The notes beneath the pieces were generated by a model that saw only the letters and a list, made by a program, of their open reading frames with translations, searched no databases and was not told the origin of the DNA. The translations under genes and the position numbers were made by a program. A DNA stretch of 63,269 bases from Pedosphaera sp. (GTDB lineage Bacteria > Verrucomicrobiota > Verrucomicrobiia > Limisphaerales > Pedosphaeraceae), in contig JAQGPC010000292.1 of assembly GCA_028293285.1 (NCBI GenBank), positions 1-63,269 of the forward strand. Reading direction: 5' to 3'. This document shows, piece after piece, positions 1-8,884 of this stretch; within the stretch, counting starts at the first letter, position 1; each line of letters opens with the position of its first letter.

Positions 1-1
1 G

Positions 2-652
2 GGTAATTATCCCAAACGCACCTCGGACGGTCTGCACAAGAGCGGCAATATTTTCTGGAGTGAAGGCAAAATTACTTCGGCACAACGCGGCCTGCGTAAC
101 GGCTACTCTGGTTGTGTGTTGTGGCTGACCGGGCTTTCGGGCGCGGGCAAATCCACGGTTGCTAATGAGTTAGAACGAGAACTGTTCAACATCGGCAAGC
201 ACGCCTATGTGTTGGACGGCGATAAAATCCGCCATGGTCTTTGCTCCGATTTGGGATTCTCGCCGGAAGATCGCAAGGAAAATATTCGTCGCGTAGGCGA
301 AGTTGCCAAGCTGCTGGCTGATGCCGGTATTATTTGCATTACGGCGTTCATTTCACCTTATCGAACCGACCGCGATTTAGTGCGCAAGATGCTGGAAGGA
401 ACGCAGAATCAGTTTGTCGAGGTTTACGTAAATGCTTCGCTGGAAGTTTGCGAGCAGCGCGATCCCAAGGGGCTTTATGCCAAGGCGCGCGCGAATGAAA
501 TCAAGGAATTTACCGGCATCTCCGCCCCCTATGAAGCGCCGTTGAAACCGGAGCTTGAATTGCAAACCGGCAATCTTACCGTGGCTGAATCGGTCGCGAA
601 AGTTTTGGACTTCCTCAAGGTGCAGGACGAGGGATCGATGATTTCGATCTAA
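2..652 (+). CDS. cysC: Adenylyl-sulfate (APS) kinase, 5'-truncated by window edge
   Basis: Phosphorylates adenosine 5'-phosphosulfate to PAPS with ATP in the cytoplasm, the activation step for sulfation or sulfate reduction. The frame is open to the left edge, so the N-terminus is missing. Residues just before the core (NIFWSEGKIT) resemble the short leader that precedes CysC domains, so either few residues are missing or this is the end of a CysN/CysC fusion. Seen: Walker A GLSGAGKST at 131-157, a DGDKIRHGL motif near 214-240, FISPYRTDRD, and the DPKGLYAKA and GISAPYEAP blocks of APS kinases. The GTG at 116 lies inside the Walker strand and is too late to be the start. The stop (650-652) overlaps the stop of the convergent gene. 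A sulfate uptake and cysteine locus lies at 44.9-53.0 kb. Confidence 0.95.
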   Translation, partial: GNYPKRTSDGLHKSGNIFWSEGKITSAQRGLRNGYSGCVLWLTGLSGAGKSTVANELERELFNIGKHAYVLDGDKIRHGLCSDLGFSPEDRKENIRRVGEVAKLLADAGIICITAFISPYRTDRDLVRKMLEGTQNQFVEVYVNASLEVCEQRDPKGLYAKARANEIKEFTGISAPYEAPLKPELELQTGNLTVAESVAKVLDFLKVQDEGSMISI

Positions 653-1229
653 TCGATTGTTTGAATCCCAGAATGCGGAAAACGCCGTCGTAATGTCGCC
701 ACAAAGACGTTATCTGACTTGGAGGAAAACATTTCCAACGGCGAATAACCTTTTTTCCACGCCAGCCACAAGGTCATGCCCAGAGCCATGACGGTGATGA
801 ACATGTTCGGCCAGGCATTCAACGCCCATTGCCCGGACCAAGTCCATTGCCACGTATTCGAGAATGGCAATAAATAAGGAATCGGCCATTGGTGAAGATC
901 GGGACCACGTGCGCCAATAAGGTCGCAAAGCAAATGTAAATGGAAACTAACGGCGACCAGCAGTGCGGTCTTCCATTTTTGTGAGGCGAGCAAGAGCGCA
1001 GCCACAATTACCGCGAGACAAATCCAACGTTATGTCCCAGAACGTGGTGATAGTCTGACCACCAAGTAAGTGGCTTGGCAGAATTACGGGTAAGGACTTC
1101 AGCAACGATGCCAATGCCATCAAGGTCTGGAATAATTCCGGCAACGGTCACGATGGCCCGGTCGCGTCGATTTAGATCCGCAGTATTTGCGGTAATCCAA
1201 CCAATCAGGAAATGGGTGACGGGACTCAT
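649..1229 (-). pseudogene. YdjM/DUF457-type membrane metal-dependent hydrolase, frameshifted
   Basis: The first frame (1229 down to 1008) gives 73 residues starting MSPVTHFLIGW, with the IIPDLDG and HHVLGHN motifs typical of DUF457/YdjM membrane-bound predicted hydrolases, then ends in a stop. The continuation is in a second minus frame (about 1026 down to 649): hydrophobic LAVIVAALLLA, then FHLHLLCDLIGARGPD, as in the C-terminal half of the same family. A single-base change near 1020-1035 would join them into a protein of about 193 residues. This is either a genuine frameshift or a sequencing or assembly error; the absence of other damage favours a recent event or an error. It converges on cysC, with the two stops sharing the bases CTAA at 649-652. 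Confidence 0.7.
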
Positions 1230-1326
1230 GGCACGGTCATTTTTATCAAATCAAACGCACTTTTGATAGAAGCAAAATGGATTGCGAGATTGACAACCAA
1301 GCCCTTCTGCTTCGATGTTCTCAGTA

Positions 1327-2007
1327 ATGATTCGGAGGGATTACATTTTGGATATGGTGGAGAAATTCGCGCGGATGCTGGCTGGCATTCGGGAGCGGAT
1401 TGACTCGCGCGAATATGTCGAAGCGCATGTGGCGCTGGACAAGGCGTTTCTTGAACTGCTCGGCAGCGGGGCCGAAGCCATCAGCCGGCTCACGGAAACC
1501 CAATTAATGGCGCGGCTCACGTTGGATGATCCAACCCATGTACTCCGTGAAAAAAGCCTGATTCTGGTGCAACTGCTGCAAGAGGCAGGTCAACTGCATG
1601 CCGTCCAAGGGCGCGAAATGGAAAGCCAGGTTTGCCGGCTTAAGGCTTTGAATCTCCTGCTAACGCTTCAATTGCGGGATGCGGATTTCGAACTGCCGGA
1701 TTTCATTTTCCGGATAGACATGCTGCGCGATCAACTTAGCGATCTCGTTTTGCCTTTGCGAACTCAGGCGGGATTGTGGCGTTATTACGAACGTATTGGG
1801 GCCTACGGCCGCGCTGAAGATGCCTTGTTCGCCTTGCTCGAAGCAGAGCCGGTCAATGACAACCTGCGAACTGAAGCGATAGCCTTTTATGAACGATTGC
1901 TGCGCCACAGCGATCCCGCCTTGGAGCAAGGCAATTTGCCACGAACTGAAGTGGAGGCAGGACTGGCCGAAGTGCGCACATTAAGCACCCAACAAAAACT
2001 TACCTAG
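1327..2007 (+). CDS. DUF6483 family protein, unknown function
   Basis: A 226-residue soluble, leucine-rich, largely alpha-helical protein. The start is set at the ATG at 1327 because the family characteristically begins MIRRDYI followed by a helix like LDMVEKFARMLAGI; an in-frame ATG four codons upstream (1315) would only add MFSV. No signal peptide, membrane span or catalytic motif is visible. The C-terminal half (YYERIGAYGRAEDALFALLE) looks like a degenerate TPR-type helical pair, which fits a scaffold rather than an enzyme. The gene stands alone between the frameshifted hydrolase and the convergent NHL gene. Its TAG stop shares the four bases CTAG (2004-2007) with the stop of that gene. 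The family name is from recall of its N-terminal signature; no function is known to me. Confidence 0.75.
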   Translation: MIRRDYILDMVEKFARMLAGIRERIDSREYVEAHVALDKAFLELLGSGAEAISRLTETQLMARLTLDDPTHVLREKSLILVQLLQEAGQLHAVQGREMESQVCRLKALNLLLTLQLRDADFELPDFIFRIDMLRDQLSDLVLPLRTQAGLWRYYERIGAYGRAEDALFALLEAEPVNDNLRTEAIAFYERLLRHSDPALEQGNLPRTEVEAGLAEVRTLSTQQKLT

Positions 2008-3173
2008 CGCATCAAGCGGTAAAGCCTGGCAGCCGAAACAATACCGACGGTTACGGTGTTCACATTGCCGACCAGCACAGGTGTATTGGTGACGGTGGTC
2101 CAATGACAGGTGGGCGAGAAATCGCTGCTGGCTTGCAGCGAGAAATTGGCACCGAGCCTTGGCCAACTAAGAACAAGGTTGGAACCTGATCTCTGAATTT
2201 TCAATTGAGGAGGCACAGGTGTGATAGCCAGAAAAGTTGGTCCGCGACTGGACGGCGGGCCGGAAGGGAGTTGAAACGAATCCATGAAAGCGCCTGTATT
2301 GCCATTGTAGCGCAGCACTGAGCGGGAACCGGTGCTGCTGACACAAAGAGAACTGGCAGCATCAAAGGCAAGACCCGCGGGACTTGTGAGGCCACCCGAG
2401 CCGGGCGGGATAAACGTGCCAAGTAAAGTTCCATTCGCTCCGTTAAAACGCAAAACGCTATTGGCGGTTGTAGTGAGGAATAAATCTCCCGAAGGCCCGA
2501 ACGCCAAATTGCGGGGATAAACATTCGTAGGGCATACCGCAAAAACGGAGAGAAAGTGACCGTCTACGCCACTGTACTGCAGCACTCCTTTTGAACTATC
2601 TACTACATATAGATTCCCATCGTTGCCAAAAGCCATATCACTCACTTGGCCAAGTCCACCCGCTCCCGGCAGAACGAACGTGTTCAAATAAACTCCAGTT
2701 TTGCCGTCGTAACGCACTATTAGAGATCCCTCGTTATTGGTTGTGCTTACACCAATATAAAGTTGACCGTCAGGTCCAAAGGTCACCGCATGAGGAGAAT
2801 AAATCCGTTGATTAGAGGAAGGATAAATAAACACGTCAATAAATGCGCCAGTCTGGCCGTTGAACCGCAGAACGCGTCCATCGCCAAGAATGTTGTCAAC
2901 CACATACAAATTACCATCTGGACCGAAAGCCATGCCGTCGAAACTTTCCGAGGAGTCCGGCGAATAGGACGTTCCGGCCAATGTGTGGGAAGCTTCGTTG
3001 AAACGCATCAACTGCGGGGATTGGCGTTGAAGCGCAAAAAGGTCAGCCTTGGATGGTGAAACGCACAGGGAAAGCAGCACGATCAAAAGCAGGCTGGAGA
3101 GAGCGAAACGAATGGCCTTTACGAGAAAAAGAGCAGAAGAGGCACTGAGATTTAAATTACTTTGCTGGTTCAT
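2004..3173 (-). CDS. Secreted NHL-repeat beta-propeller protein
   Basis: Predicted secreted protein of 389 residues. The N-terminus has a long polar stretch, then a strong hydrophobic segment (FALSSLLLIVLLSLC) ending at SPSKA, consistent with an unusually long signal peptide. The body contains at least five repeats of the pattern FGPDGNLYVVD...VLRFNGxTGAF, about 45 residues each, as in NHL or SMP-30-like beta-propellers. The last 65 residues form a separate domain (LKIQRSGSNLVLSWP ... ARLYRLMR) like the C-terminal domains of many Verrucomicrobial secreted proteins, including the 1400-residue protein at 16.2 kb here. The ATG at 3173 is preferred over an upstream TTG at 3200. The ligand is unknown. 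The stop overlaps that of the convergent DUF6483 gene. Confidence 0.8.
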   Translation of the reverse strand: MNQQSNLNLSASSALFLVKAIRFALSSLLLIVLLSLCVSPSKADLFALQRQSPQLMRFNEASHTLAGTSYSPDSSESFDGMAFGPDGNLYVVDNILGDGRVLRFNGQTGAFIDVFIYPSSNQRIYSPHAVTFGPDGQLYIGVSTTNNEGSLIVRYDGKTGVYLNTFVLPGAGGLGQVSDMAFGNDGNLYVVDSSKGVLQYSGVDGHFLSVFAVCPTNVYPRNLAFGPSGDLFLTTTANSVLRFNGANGTLLGTFIPPGSGGLTSPAGLAFDAASSLCVSSTGSRSVLRYNGNTGAFMDSFQLPSGPPSSRGPTFLAITPVPPQLKIQRSGSNLVLSWPRLGANFSLQASSDFSPTCHWTTVTNTPVLVGNVNTVTVGIVSAARLYRLMR

Positions 3174-3337
3174 AAACAAAAGATTCCGGTTATACAACAA
3201 ACCCGGGCTTTTATGAGCCCACCCTTTTGTTGGTCATAGCGTAACCGAACTAAATGCCTGTAGCAGTAGGTGTAAGCCCTAGAAGGCGTCCATAAATACC
3301 TGCCAAAGGAAATAATGAACTTTCAAAAATAAAAACA

Positions 3338-3359
3338 TAAAGTAACAATCATTACTTTA
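3338..3359. repeat. Inverted repeat, operator-like
   Basis: Perfect 8-bp arms TAAAGTAA and TTACTTTA around a 6-base spacer. It lies in the 330-base gap between the NHL gene (which reads away to the left) and the end of the exonuclease-ligase gene, about 165 bases upstream of the NHL start. A regulator site is possible but unproven; the A+T-rich composition makes chance more likely. Confidence 0.45.
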
Positions 3360-3384
3360 CCTTGGCGGCTGATTTGTTATTCTG

Positions 3385-3420
3385 CTGTCAGAGTTGATAT
3401 GTAAGTCAACCGAATGACAG
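3385..3420. repeat. Nested inverted repeat
   Basis: Outer arms CTGTCA (3385-3390) and TGACAG (3415-3420) enclose inner arms GTTGA (3393-3397) and TCAAC (3406-3410). Together they could form an interrupted stem-loop in RNA of either strand. No T-run follows on either side, so it does not look like an intrinsic terminator. Confidence 0.45.
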
Positions 3421-3429
3421 AAATCGCCT

Positions 3430-3452
3430 CGTCGTCGATTTCATCGACGACG
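3430..3452. repeat. 9-bp hairpin downstream of exonuclease-ligase gene
   Basis: Arms CGTCGTCGA (3430-3438) and TCGACGACG (3444-3452) with a 5-base loop form a stable hairpin. It lies about 52 bases beyond the stop of the minus-strand exonuclease-ligase gene, where a terminator would be expected, but no clear U-run follows in that direction. It may stabilise the 3' end or act in termination. Confidence 0.5.
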
Positions 3453-3504
3453 GGAAAATAAGGGGTTTTTGAGGATTTTCCGAAAAAACCGGTTCACTGG
3501 AAGG

Positions 3505-6264
3505 TCACTTCACCAGCTTTTGAGCGGCGGAGATGGTGTCGATTTCAGTAGGTGACTTATCAGTGCGAATGCGGAGGATACGTGGGAAACGCAGGGCCAA
3601 GCCGCTCGTGTGGCGGTCGCTGGGTTGAATGCGGTCAAAGGCGATTTCGAGCACTGTGTCCGGCTCGACTTCATGGTAACGTCCGCGATGGCGGATCACT
3701 TTGCCGAGGAAATGCTCGGTCAGTTCGCCGATCTCAATGTCGGTCAGGCCACTGTAAGCCTTGCCGATGGTCTTGAGCTCACCGGTCTGCTCGTCGCGCA
3801 CGGCAAAAGTATAATCACTCAAGACAGCCTTCCGTTTGCCATGACCATACTCTGCGCCGACCACCACACAATCCAAAGTAGCATAGGCTTTCTTCAGCTT
3901 GAGCCAGGCAAGGCCGCGCCGCCCAGGCAGATAAAGACTCGCAGTATCCTTGACGATCAGCCCTTCGTTATTGCGCTTGCGGGCCGCGTCGAAGGCATTG
4001 GCGATGTCATCAATGGAGTTCGCTTGAGTGATGCGAGCGAGGCGAAAGCTATCTGGCAACGTGGGCAATGATTCGAGTTTCTGACGCCGATCTTGCAAAG
4101 GACGATTCAAATAGCTTTCGCCTTTCAACCAGAGCAAATCGAAGGCAATGAACTTGATAGGCACCTGTCCGCCCATGAACAAATCGCCTTGGCGACGGCC
4201 AAGCCGTTTCTGCAGATCGGAGAATGGAAGCGCGCGGTCTTCGCGCATGGCCAGAATCTCGCCATCCAGAATAAAATCGGTCGGAACCTGTCGCGCCGAA
4301 TCCGCGAGATCAAGGAAGGTTGTGGTGATGTCTTTGAGGTCACGGGAATACAAAGCCACGCGGTCGCCGACCTTGTGCAACTGGCACCGAATGCCGTCGT
4401 ATTTATCTTCCAGCCAAACGACGGCGTGGGCATTGCCATTGGCTGCAGGATTCCGTTCTCGCTCAGTTGCCTGCATGCGGTCCCATATCGTGGTAGGTGA
4501 TTCCTCTGGCGAAGCCAGCATGCATTTGATGGGGCGAAATGGAATGATGCCAATGCCAGCAAGCTGATTCGTTTTGGCCAAGCGGGCAGTTTCGCCAATA
4601 TCGCCCAGGAGAAGATTTGCCTGCCTCACCTGCTCCGCCGGCTGTTCAAAGGCGCGCGCGATGGCTTCCTCAACCAACCCTTCCTTGAGGCCGATGCGAA
4701 GATCACCCGTAATAATTTTGATGAGATACTTCGCCTCCAGCGGACTGCAAAGCTGCAGCACATCAATGAGCAACGGCAGCTTCGCCAGTGAACCTTGCGC
4801 GGCATGAAGCTGGCGGAAGAATTCATTAACGCGTTCGACGGAGAGCGTGGGTGGCACCTGGTGATGCTGAAAAATCTCGAAGGCCGTTTCGCCAAGGTCG
4901 CTGTGCTTCAGATAAGCTTGGTGGAAAGCGTCAGTTGTGAGGCCACTGATTTCGCAAAGTGCATTGCGTAAAGCCGCCCACCCCGCCTGTAGCGTCTTAT
5001 TCTGACTGCTCGCGTAAGGCAAACCGGTAAGCCAGGTGGCAGTGATGGGAATGGCGCTCTCTTTCAGCAGCCGAAAGTATTCGGCAAGCACGCGCACCTT
5101 CTCAAGCTTGCGGCTGTCCGCAGCAATGGCAGAACAAGCCTGAGCAAAATCGTGGAACGAATGGCTATCACTTGGTTCGGCAATTGAATGCCCATTTTGA
5201 GCAGAATTGTTTTTCGATGCAGGCGGACGCTTCTTTGAGAGCTTGCGTTTGAGGTCAAGCGCGAGGTCGAGAGAGAATTGTTCCTGTTCGCTCAAGGCTT
5301 GAGCATCGTAACCCAGCTCGCGCAAGGTCTGGGCGAAATCTGCGGCGAATCCATGAAGCGTGTAGACCTTTTTTGGCTGGACACGTTTTACCATTTCAAT
5401 GAGATCAGGGAAATCCGCATGATCACTGATAGGAAAGGCAGCATCGCATTGATACCGGTAGCGGCAATTGGGATCGACCGCCCAGCCGGTAAGAATGGCC
5501 GTGCGGATTTTGCCAAGCTTGCGCAACATGGCGGAATTGGCGACATGCGGCGGACAGATAAGAACCTTACCCTTGGCTGAGCCCGCTTCATAAGCCTCAT
5601 ACGGCGGAAAGGATTGGTCGAACTGTTCGTAAATCCTCGTGAGCTTATAAACCGCACCATGGAGCATTATGGGAAATCCCGCCTCCCCCAAACTGCGCAG
5701 CAGTTCCTGGCTTTTGCCGAGCGAGTAACCAAGCAATACGGGAGTTTCCTCGTTGTCGAGAGCTTGTCTGCAAAAGCGAATAATCCCCTGCATCACATCG
5801 TGCGCGGGCGGAAACTTATATGCGGGACGACCAAAGGTCGTTTCCATGATGAGAACATCGGCATGGCGCGGTTCGCACAATTCCGAAGAGAGACTTTGGC
5901 GGAGTTTGAAATCACCGGTATAAAGGAGAGATTCGCCATTGGCTTCGATGAAAGACATCGCGCTGCCGAAGATATGGCCCGCTGGAACGAGCGTGATGCG
6001 AAAACCCGTGCCGTTGAATTCGTACGCGGCAGTCTCGCCGAAGTTAAGAACATGCTCCTGCCGCACGCCACCCATGCGGGCGAACATGAGCTTCGAAGTC
6101 GGTTCGCTGACGATCACCTCACGATGCGGAGCAGTATGGTCGGAATGGGCATGACTGATAAAAACACGTTCCGCGCCCAGTATTGGTTCGTGCGCATCAA
6201 GCCACAAACCCAGTTTGGGTAAATGCACTCCTCCGTTATGAAAATGGATATCAAGAACCGACAC
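3505..6264 (-). CDS. Fused ligase-associated MBL exonuclease and ATP-dependent DNA ligase
   Basis: One 919-residue cytoplasmic protein with two DNA-repair modules. Residues 1-340 form a metallo-beta-lactamase/beta-CASP nuclease: HAHSDH at 38-43, GHIFGSA near 96, TGDF at 116-119, and a late SDHADF at 280-285, matching the ligase-associated exonuclease family (TIGR04122). After a polar linker (about 340-370), residues 370-919 form an ATP-dependent DNA ligase of the PP_1105 type (TIGR04120): helical N-domain, motif I EDKYDGIR with the adenylated Lys at 621, YSRDLKD near 639, EGLIVKD at 767-773 and motif V WLKLKK at 787-792, then an OB-fold. In proteobacteria these are separate genes beside an Lhr-Core helicase and a metallophosphoesterase; neither is next to this gene. 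Both domains look intact. The likely role is nick or end repair. Confidence 0.93.
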   Translation of the reverse strand: MSVLDIHFHNGGVHLPKLGLWLDAHEPILGAERVFISHAHSDHTAPHREVIVSEPTSKLMFARMGGVRQEHVLNFGETAAYEFNGTGFRITLVPAGHIFGSAMSFIEANGESLLYTGDFKLRQSLSSELCEPRHADVLIMETTFGRPAYKFPPAHDVMQGIIRFCRQALDNEETPVLLGYSLGKSQELLRSLGEAGFPIMLHGAVYKLTRIYEQFDQSFPPYEAYEAGSAKGKVLICPPHVANSAMLRKLGKIRTAILTGWAVDPNCRYRYQCDAAFPISDHADFPDLIEMVKRVQPKKVYTLHGFAADFAQTLRELGYDAQALSEQEQFSLDLALDLKRKLSKKRPPASKNNSAQNGHSIAEPSDSHSFHDFAQACSAIAADSRKLEKVRVLAEYFRLLKESAIPITATWLTGLPYASSQNKTLQAGWAALRNALCEISGLTTDAFHQAYLKHSDLGETAFEIFQHHQVPPTLSVERVNEFFRQLHAAQGSLAKLPLLIDVLQLCSPLEAKYLIKIITGDLRIGLKEGLVEEAIARAFEQPAEQVRQANLLLGDIGETARLAKTNQLAGIGIIPFRPIKCMLASPEESPTTIWDRMQATERERNPAANGNAHAVVWLEDKYDGIRCQLHKVGDRVALYSRDLKDITTTFLDLADSARQVPTDFILDGEILAMREDRALPFSDLQKRLGRRQGDLFMGGQVPIKFIAFDLLWLKGESYLNRPLQDRRQKLESLPTLPDSFRLARITQANSIDDIANAFDAARKRNNEGLIVKDTASLYLPGRRGLAWLKLKKAYATLDCVVVGAEYGHGKRKAVLSDYTFAVRDEQTGELKTIGKAYSGLTDIEIGELTEHFLGKVIRHRGRYHEVEPDTVLEIAFDRIQPSDRHTSGLALRFPRILRIRTDKSPTEIDTISAAQKLVK

Positions 6265-6429
6265 AGGAGAATTTAAAACTTGAAACGGGGACAGTCAACC
6301 TGACGAGTTCATCTTATCTGATGAATTCCATTTAAACCTTGGAAGAATGGGTTTGTTTCCCAAAATGGCCGGGATTTACATGCTATGTTTGAGTTGGCTT
6401 TTTTGGCAGAATCTGCCAGAATCTTTGCC

Positions 6430-7824
6430 ATGGCAGAGAAAAGTGTTAATGATTTACCGAGGGATTTGCGGCCAATCCATACGAAAGGTATGGATGCCTT
6501 GCAGAGGGAAAATTTTGACTATGCGATCGCGCTCTTTACCCAGATTCTGGAGAAGGAGCCGCGAAATTATGACAGCCGGAAATCACTGCGAATCGCGCAA
6601 CAAAGCAAGGTCGGCAAGGGTGGCGGTTTTTTCAAAAAGGTATTCAGCAGCGCCGGTTCTTCGCCATTAGTCGCCAAGGCGCAAATGGCTCTGCGCAATA
6701 ATCCGCTCGAAGCCATCAATATCGCTGAACAAATTCTGAGCACAGATCCTCAGAACTCCTCAGCGCACAAAATAATTGCGGAAGCTGCCATGGCATCGGA
6801 AATGCCCAAGACGGCGGTGCTGTCATTGGAAATACTCGTTAGAAATTCGCCCCGAGATAAGCAATTCAACATGCAACTGGCCGAGGCGTTATCATTGGCC
6901 GGTGACACTTCGCGTTCCGAACAGATTCTGATCAATCTGCAACGGGAATACCCGGCGGATAATGAAATCTTTCAAGCCCTCAAGAATTCCTCCGCCCATA
7001 AGACCATGGACCAGGGCGGCTATGGAGCGTTGGCGGATGGTGAAGGTTCTTATCGGGATGTTTTGAAGAACAAAGAGGAATCAGTTTCACTGGAACAGCA
7101 AAACCGCCAGCATAAAAACGAAGACGTGGCTGAACGGTTGATCAAGGAATATGAGGCGCGCCTGAGGACTGAACCAGCCAACATGAAGTTGTTGCGCGAC
7201 CTCGGCGACTTGTACACCCAAAAGAACCAATTTGATAAGGCGCTGGGCTATTACGGACAAATCCTTGAGCGTGATGGCGGTAATGATTCCGCCTTGCAGC
7301 GCAAGGTTGCCGAAACAAAAATTCGCAAACTGGATTACACCGTGTCCCAATTGGACCCCAATGCGTCGGATTACCCGGAGAAGATGGCGGAACTTAAAGC
7401 GGAACGTCAAACCTTTCAGCTAAACGAGTGCAAGGAGCGGGCAGATCGCTATCCCACGGACCTGCAAATTCGCTTCGAACTGGGCCAACTGTATTACGAG
7501 GCCGGCAAGATCAGCGAGGCCATTCAAGAATTTCAAAAGGCCATGAACAACCCGCACCGGCGGATTCAAGCCATGACTTTTCTGGCCCAATGTTTTGCCA
7601 AGCGGGGCATGAATGATATTGCAGCGAAGCGACTCCAGGAAGCACTCAAGGAAAAATTGGTTTTTGACGACGAGAAAAAAGAACTGCACTACACGCTGGG
7701 CACGATTCTGGAAAAGATGGCCAAGAAAGAAGAAGCCATCGAGCAGTTCAAAATTATTTACGAAGTGGACATTGGATATAAAGATGTCGCCAAAAAGGTG
7801 GACGACTATTACGCAGGAGCTTGA
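6430..7824 (+). CDS. TPR-repeat protein, cytoplasmic
   Basis: A 464-residue soluble protein built mainly from tetratricopeptide repeats. Clear units include GMDALQRENFDYAIALFTQILEKEP-type, LRDLGDLYTQKNQFDKALGYY-type, FELGQLYYEAGKISEAIQEF-type and LHYTLGTILEKMAKKEEAIEQF-type repeats, with a charged, coiled-coil-prone stretch in the middle (roughly residues 205-245). No signal peptide is seen when the ATG at 6430 (MAEKSVND) is used; the upstream in-frame ATG at 6385 would add a short hydrophobic lead but has less support. It probably acts as a scaffold for protein-protein contacts; no partner can be named. It converges on the prenyl synthase gene with a gap of 12 bases and no obvious terminator between them. 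Confidence 0.85.
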   Translation: MAEKSVNDLPRDLRPIHTKGMDALQRENFDYAIALFTQILEKEPRNYDSRKSLRIAQQSKVGKGGGFFKKVFSSAGSSPLVAKAQMALRNNPLEAINIAEQILSTDPQNSSAHKIIAEAAMASEMPKTAVLSLEILVRNSPRDKQFNMQLAEALSLAGDTSRSEQILINLQREYPADNEIFQALKNSSAHKTMDQGGYGALADGEGSYRDVLKNKEESVSLEQQNRQHKNEDVAERLIKEYEARLRTEPANMKLLRDLGDLYTQKNQFDKALGYYGQILERDGGNDSALQRKVAETKIRKLDYTVSQLDPNASDYPEKMAELKAERQTFQLNECKERADRYPTDLQIRFELGQLYYEAGKISEAIQEFQKAMNNPHRRIQAMTFLAQCFAKRGMNDIAAKRLQEALKEKLVFDDEKKELHYTLGTILEKMAKKEEAIEQFKIIYEVDIGYKDVAKKVDDYYAGA

Positions 7825-7836
7825 GCAAACCAGTTT

Positions 7837-8766
7837 TTATTTGTTCCGTTTGAGTAGATACTCCGCCAGCGCCTCCAGCGCGACAGCCTTGCCTTTGAAA
7901 ACTTTCAGGGAGGCAAATGCGCGGTCAGTGAGTTGCTTCGCAATCTTGCGAGACTTTTCCAATCCTATCAGTGACGGATAAGTCGCCTTTTGAGCGGCGG
8001 TGTCCTTGCCCGCAGTCTTGCCCAGTTGCTCGCTCGTTTGCGTCACGTCCAGAATGTCATCAATGATCTGAAACGCGAGTCCCACGTTGTAACCAAAATC
8101 CGTCAGCGCCTTAAGTTGTTGTGCGGTGCAATTGGCGCTCATGCCACCCAGCCGCGCCGAGCAACAAAGCAAGGCTGAGGTCTTGCGCTCATGAATATAT
8201 TTAAGTTCGTTCGTGGAAATCTTTTTACCTTCCGCCTCCACGTCCGCGACCTGCCCGGCGATTAGTTGCAGCGATCCGGATGCACGGGCCACTTCCAAGA
8301 AAATGGTTTTGTGCGAATAACGGGGCCAAGCGCGGGCTTGCGCAGCAATCTCAAAAGCCTGGGTCAATAGAGCGTCTCCCGCCAGAATTGCGATACCCTC
8401 TCCAAAAACTTTGTGGTTGGTTAACTTGCCCCGGCGATAATCGTCATTATCCATTGCTGGCAGGTCGTCGTGAATCAAGGAATAGGTATGAATGCATTCC
8501 ACTGCGCATGCCAGGGGCATGGCTTCCGATTCATCTCCGCCGCAAGCCGCCGAGGCTGCCAGGCAAAGAGCGGGACGCATCCGTTTGCCGCCAGCGAACA
8601 GCGAGTAATGCATCGCTTTATGAATAGTGGCGGGTTTGGTGGTCGGCTTGGGTAAAAACCCGGCTAAAGCCTTATTTACAGTTGCTGTCTGTCGGGCAAG
8701 GTAGCCTTGGAGATCAAATGATTGCTGGACGTTGGTGGTTAAGGGCTTTCGCTTCGCTTTCGGCAT
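7837..8766 (-). CDS. ispA: Polyprenyl (farnesyl/geranylgeranyl) diphosphate synthase
   Basis: Condenses isopentenyl diphosphate with allylic diphosphates, making short-chain prenyl diphosphates for quinone, undecaprenyl carrier and other isoprenoid pathways. Seen: GGKRMRP substrate motif, first Asp-rich motif HDDLPAMDNDD with the two-residue insertion of bacterial FPP synthases, GDALLTQAFE, and second Asp-rich motif IIDDILD followed by the GKTAGKD block. The length of 309 residues is normal for the family. The ATG at 8766 (MPKAKRK) is preferred to a TTG at 8802. Product length cannot be fixed from sequence; the Ser-Leu-Ile before the first Asp motif (HTYSLIHDD) suggests a C15-C20 product. The gene stands alone between a convergent TPR gene and a divergent rpoZ-like gene. 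Confidence 0.93.
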   Translation of the reverse strand: MPKAKRKPLTTNVQQSFDLQGYLARQTATVNKALAGFLPKPTTKPATIHKAMHYSLFAGGKRMRPALCLAASAACGGDESEAMPLACAVECIHTYSLIHDDLPAMDNDDYRRGKLTNHKVFGEGIAILAGDALLTQAFEIAAQARAWPRYSHKTIFLEVARASGSLQLIAGQVADVEAEGKKISTNELKYIHERKTSALLCCSARLGGMSANCTAQQLKALTDFGYNVGLAFQIIDDILDVTQTSEQLGKTAGKDTAAQKATYPSLIGLEKSRKIAKQLTDRAFASLKVFKGKAVALEALAEYLLKRNK

Positions 8767-8884
8767 GGGCGGTGTTGTAAAGAAAGTCGTCTCCGGACGC
8801 AAGGATGGATTGAATTTTTTTGTATTGCGTTTGAACCAAAGGGGCTTATCTTATCCGGCTCGACTTTAAATCGAGAATAAAACT

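Noticed and set aside
5614..6222. Plus-strand open frame of about 200 codons within the exonuclease-ligase gene
   Set aside because: It is antisense to the well-supported nuclease domain, with no motif or ribosome site.
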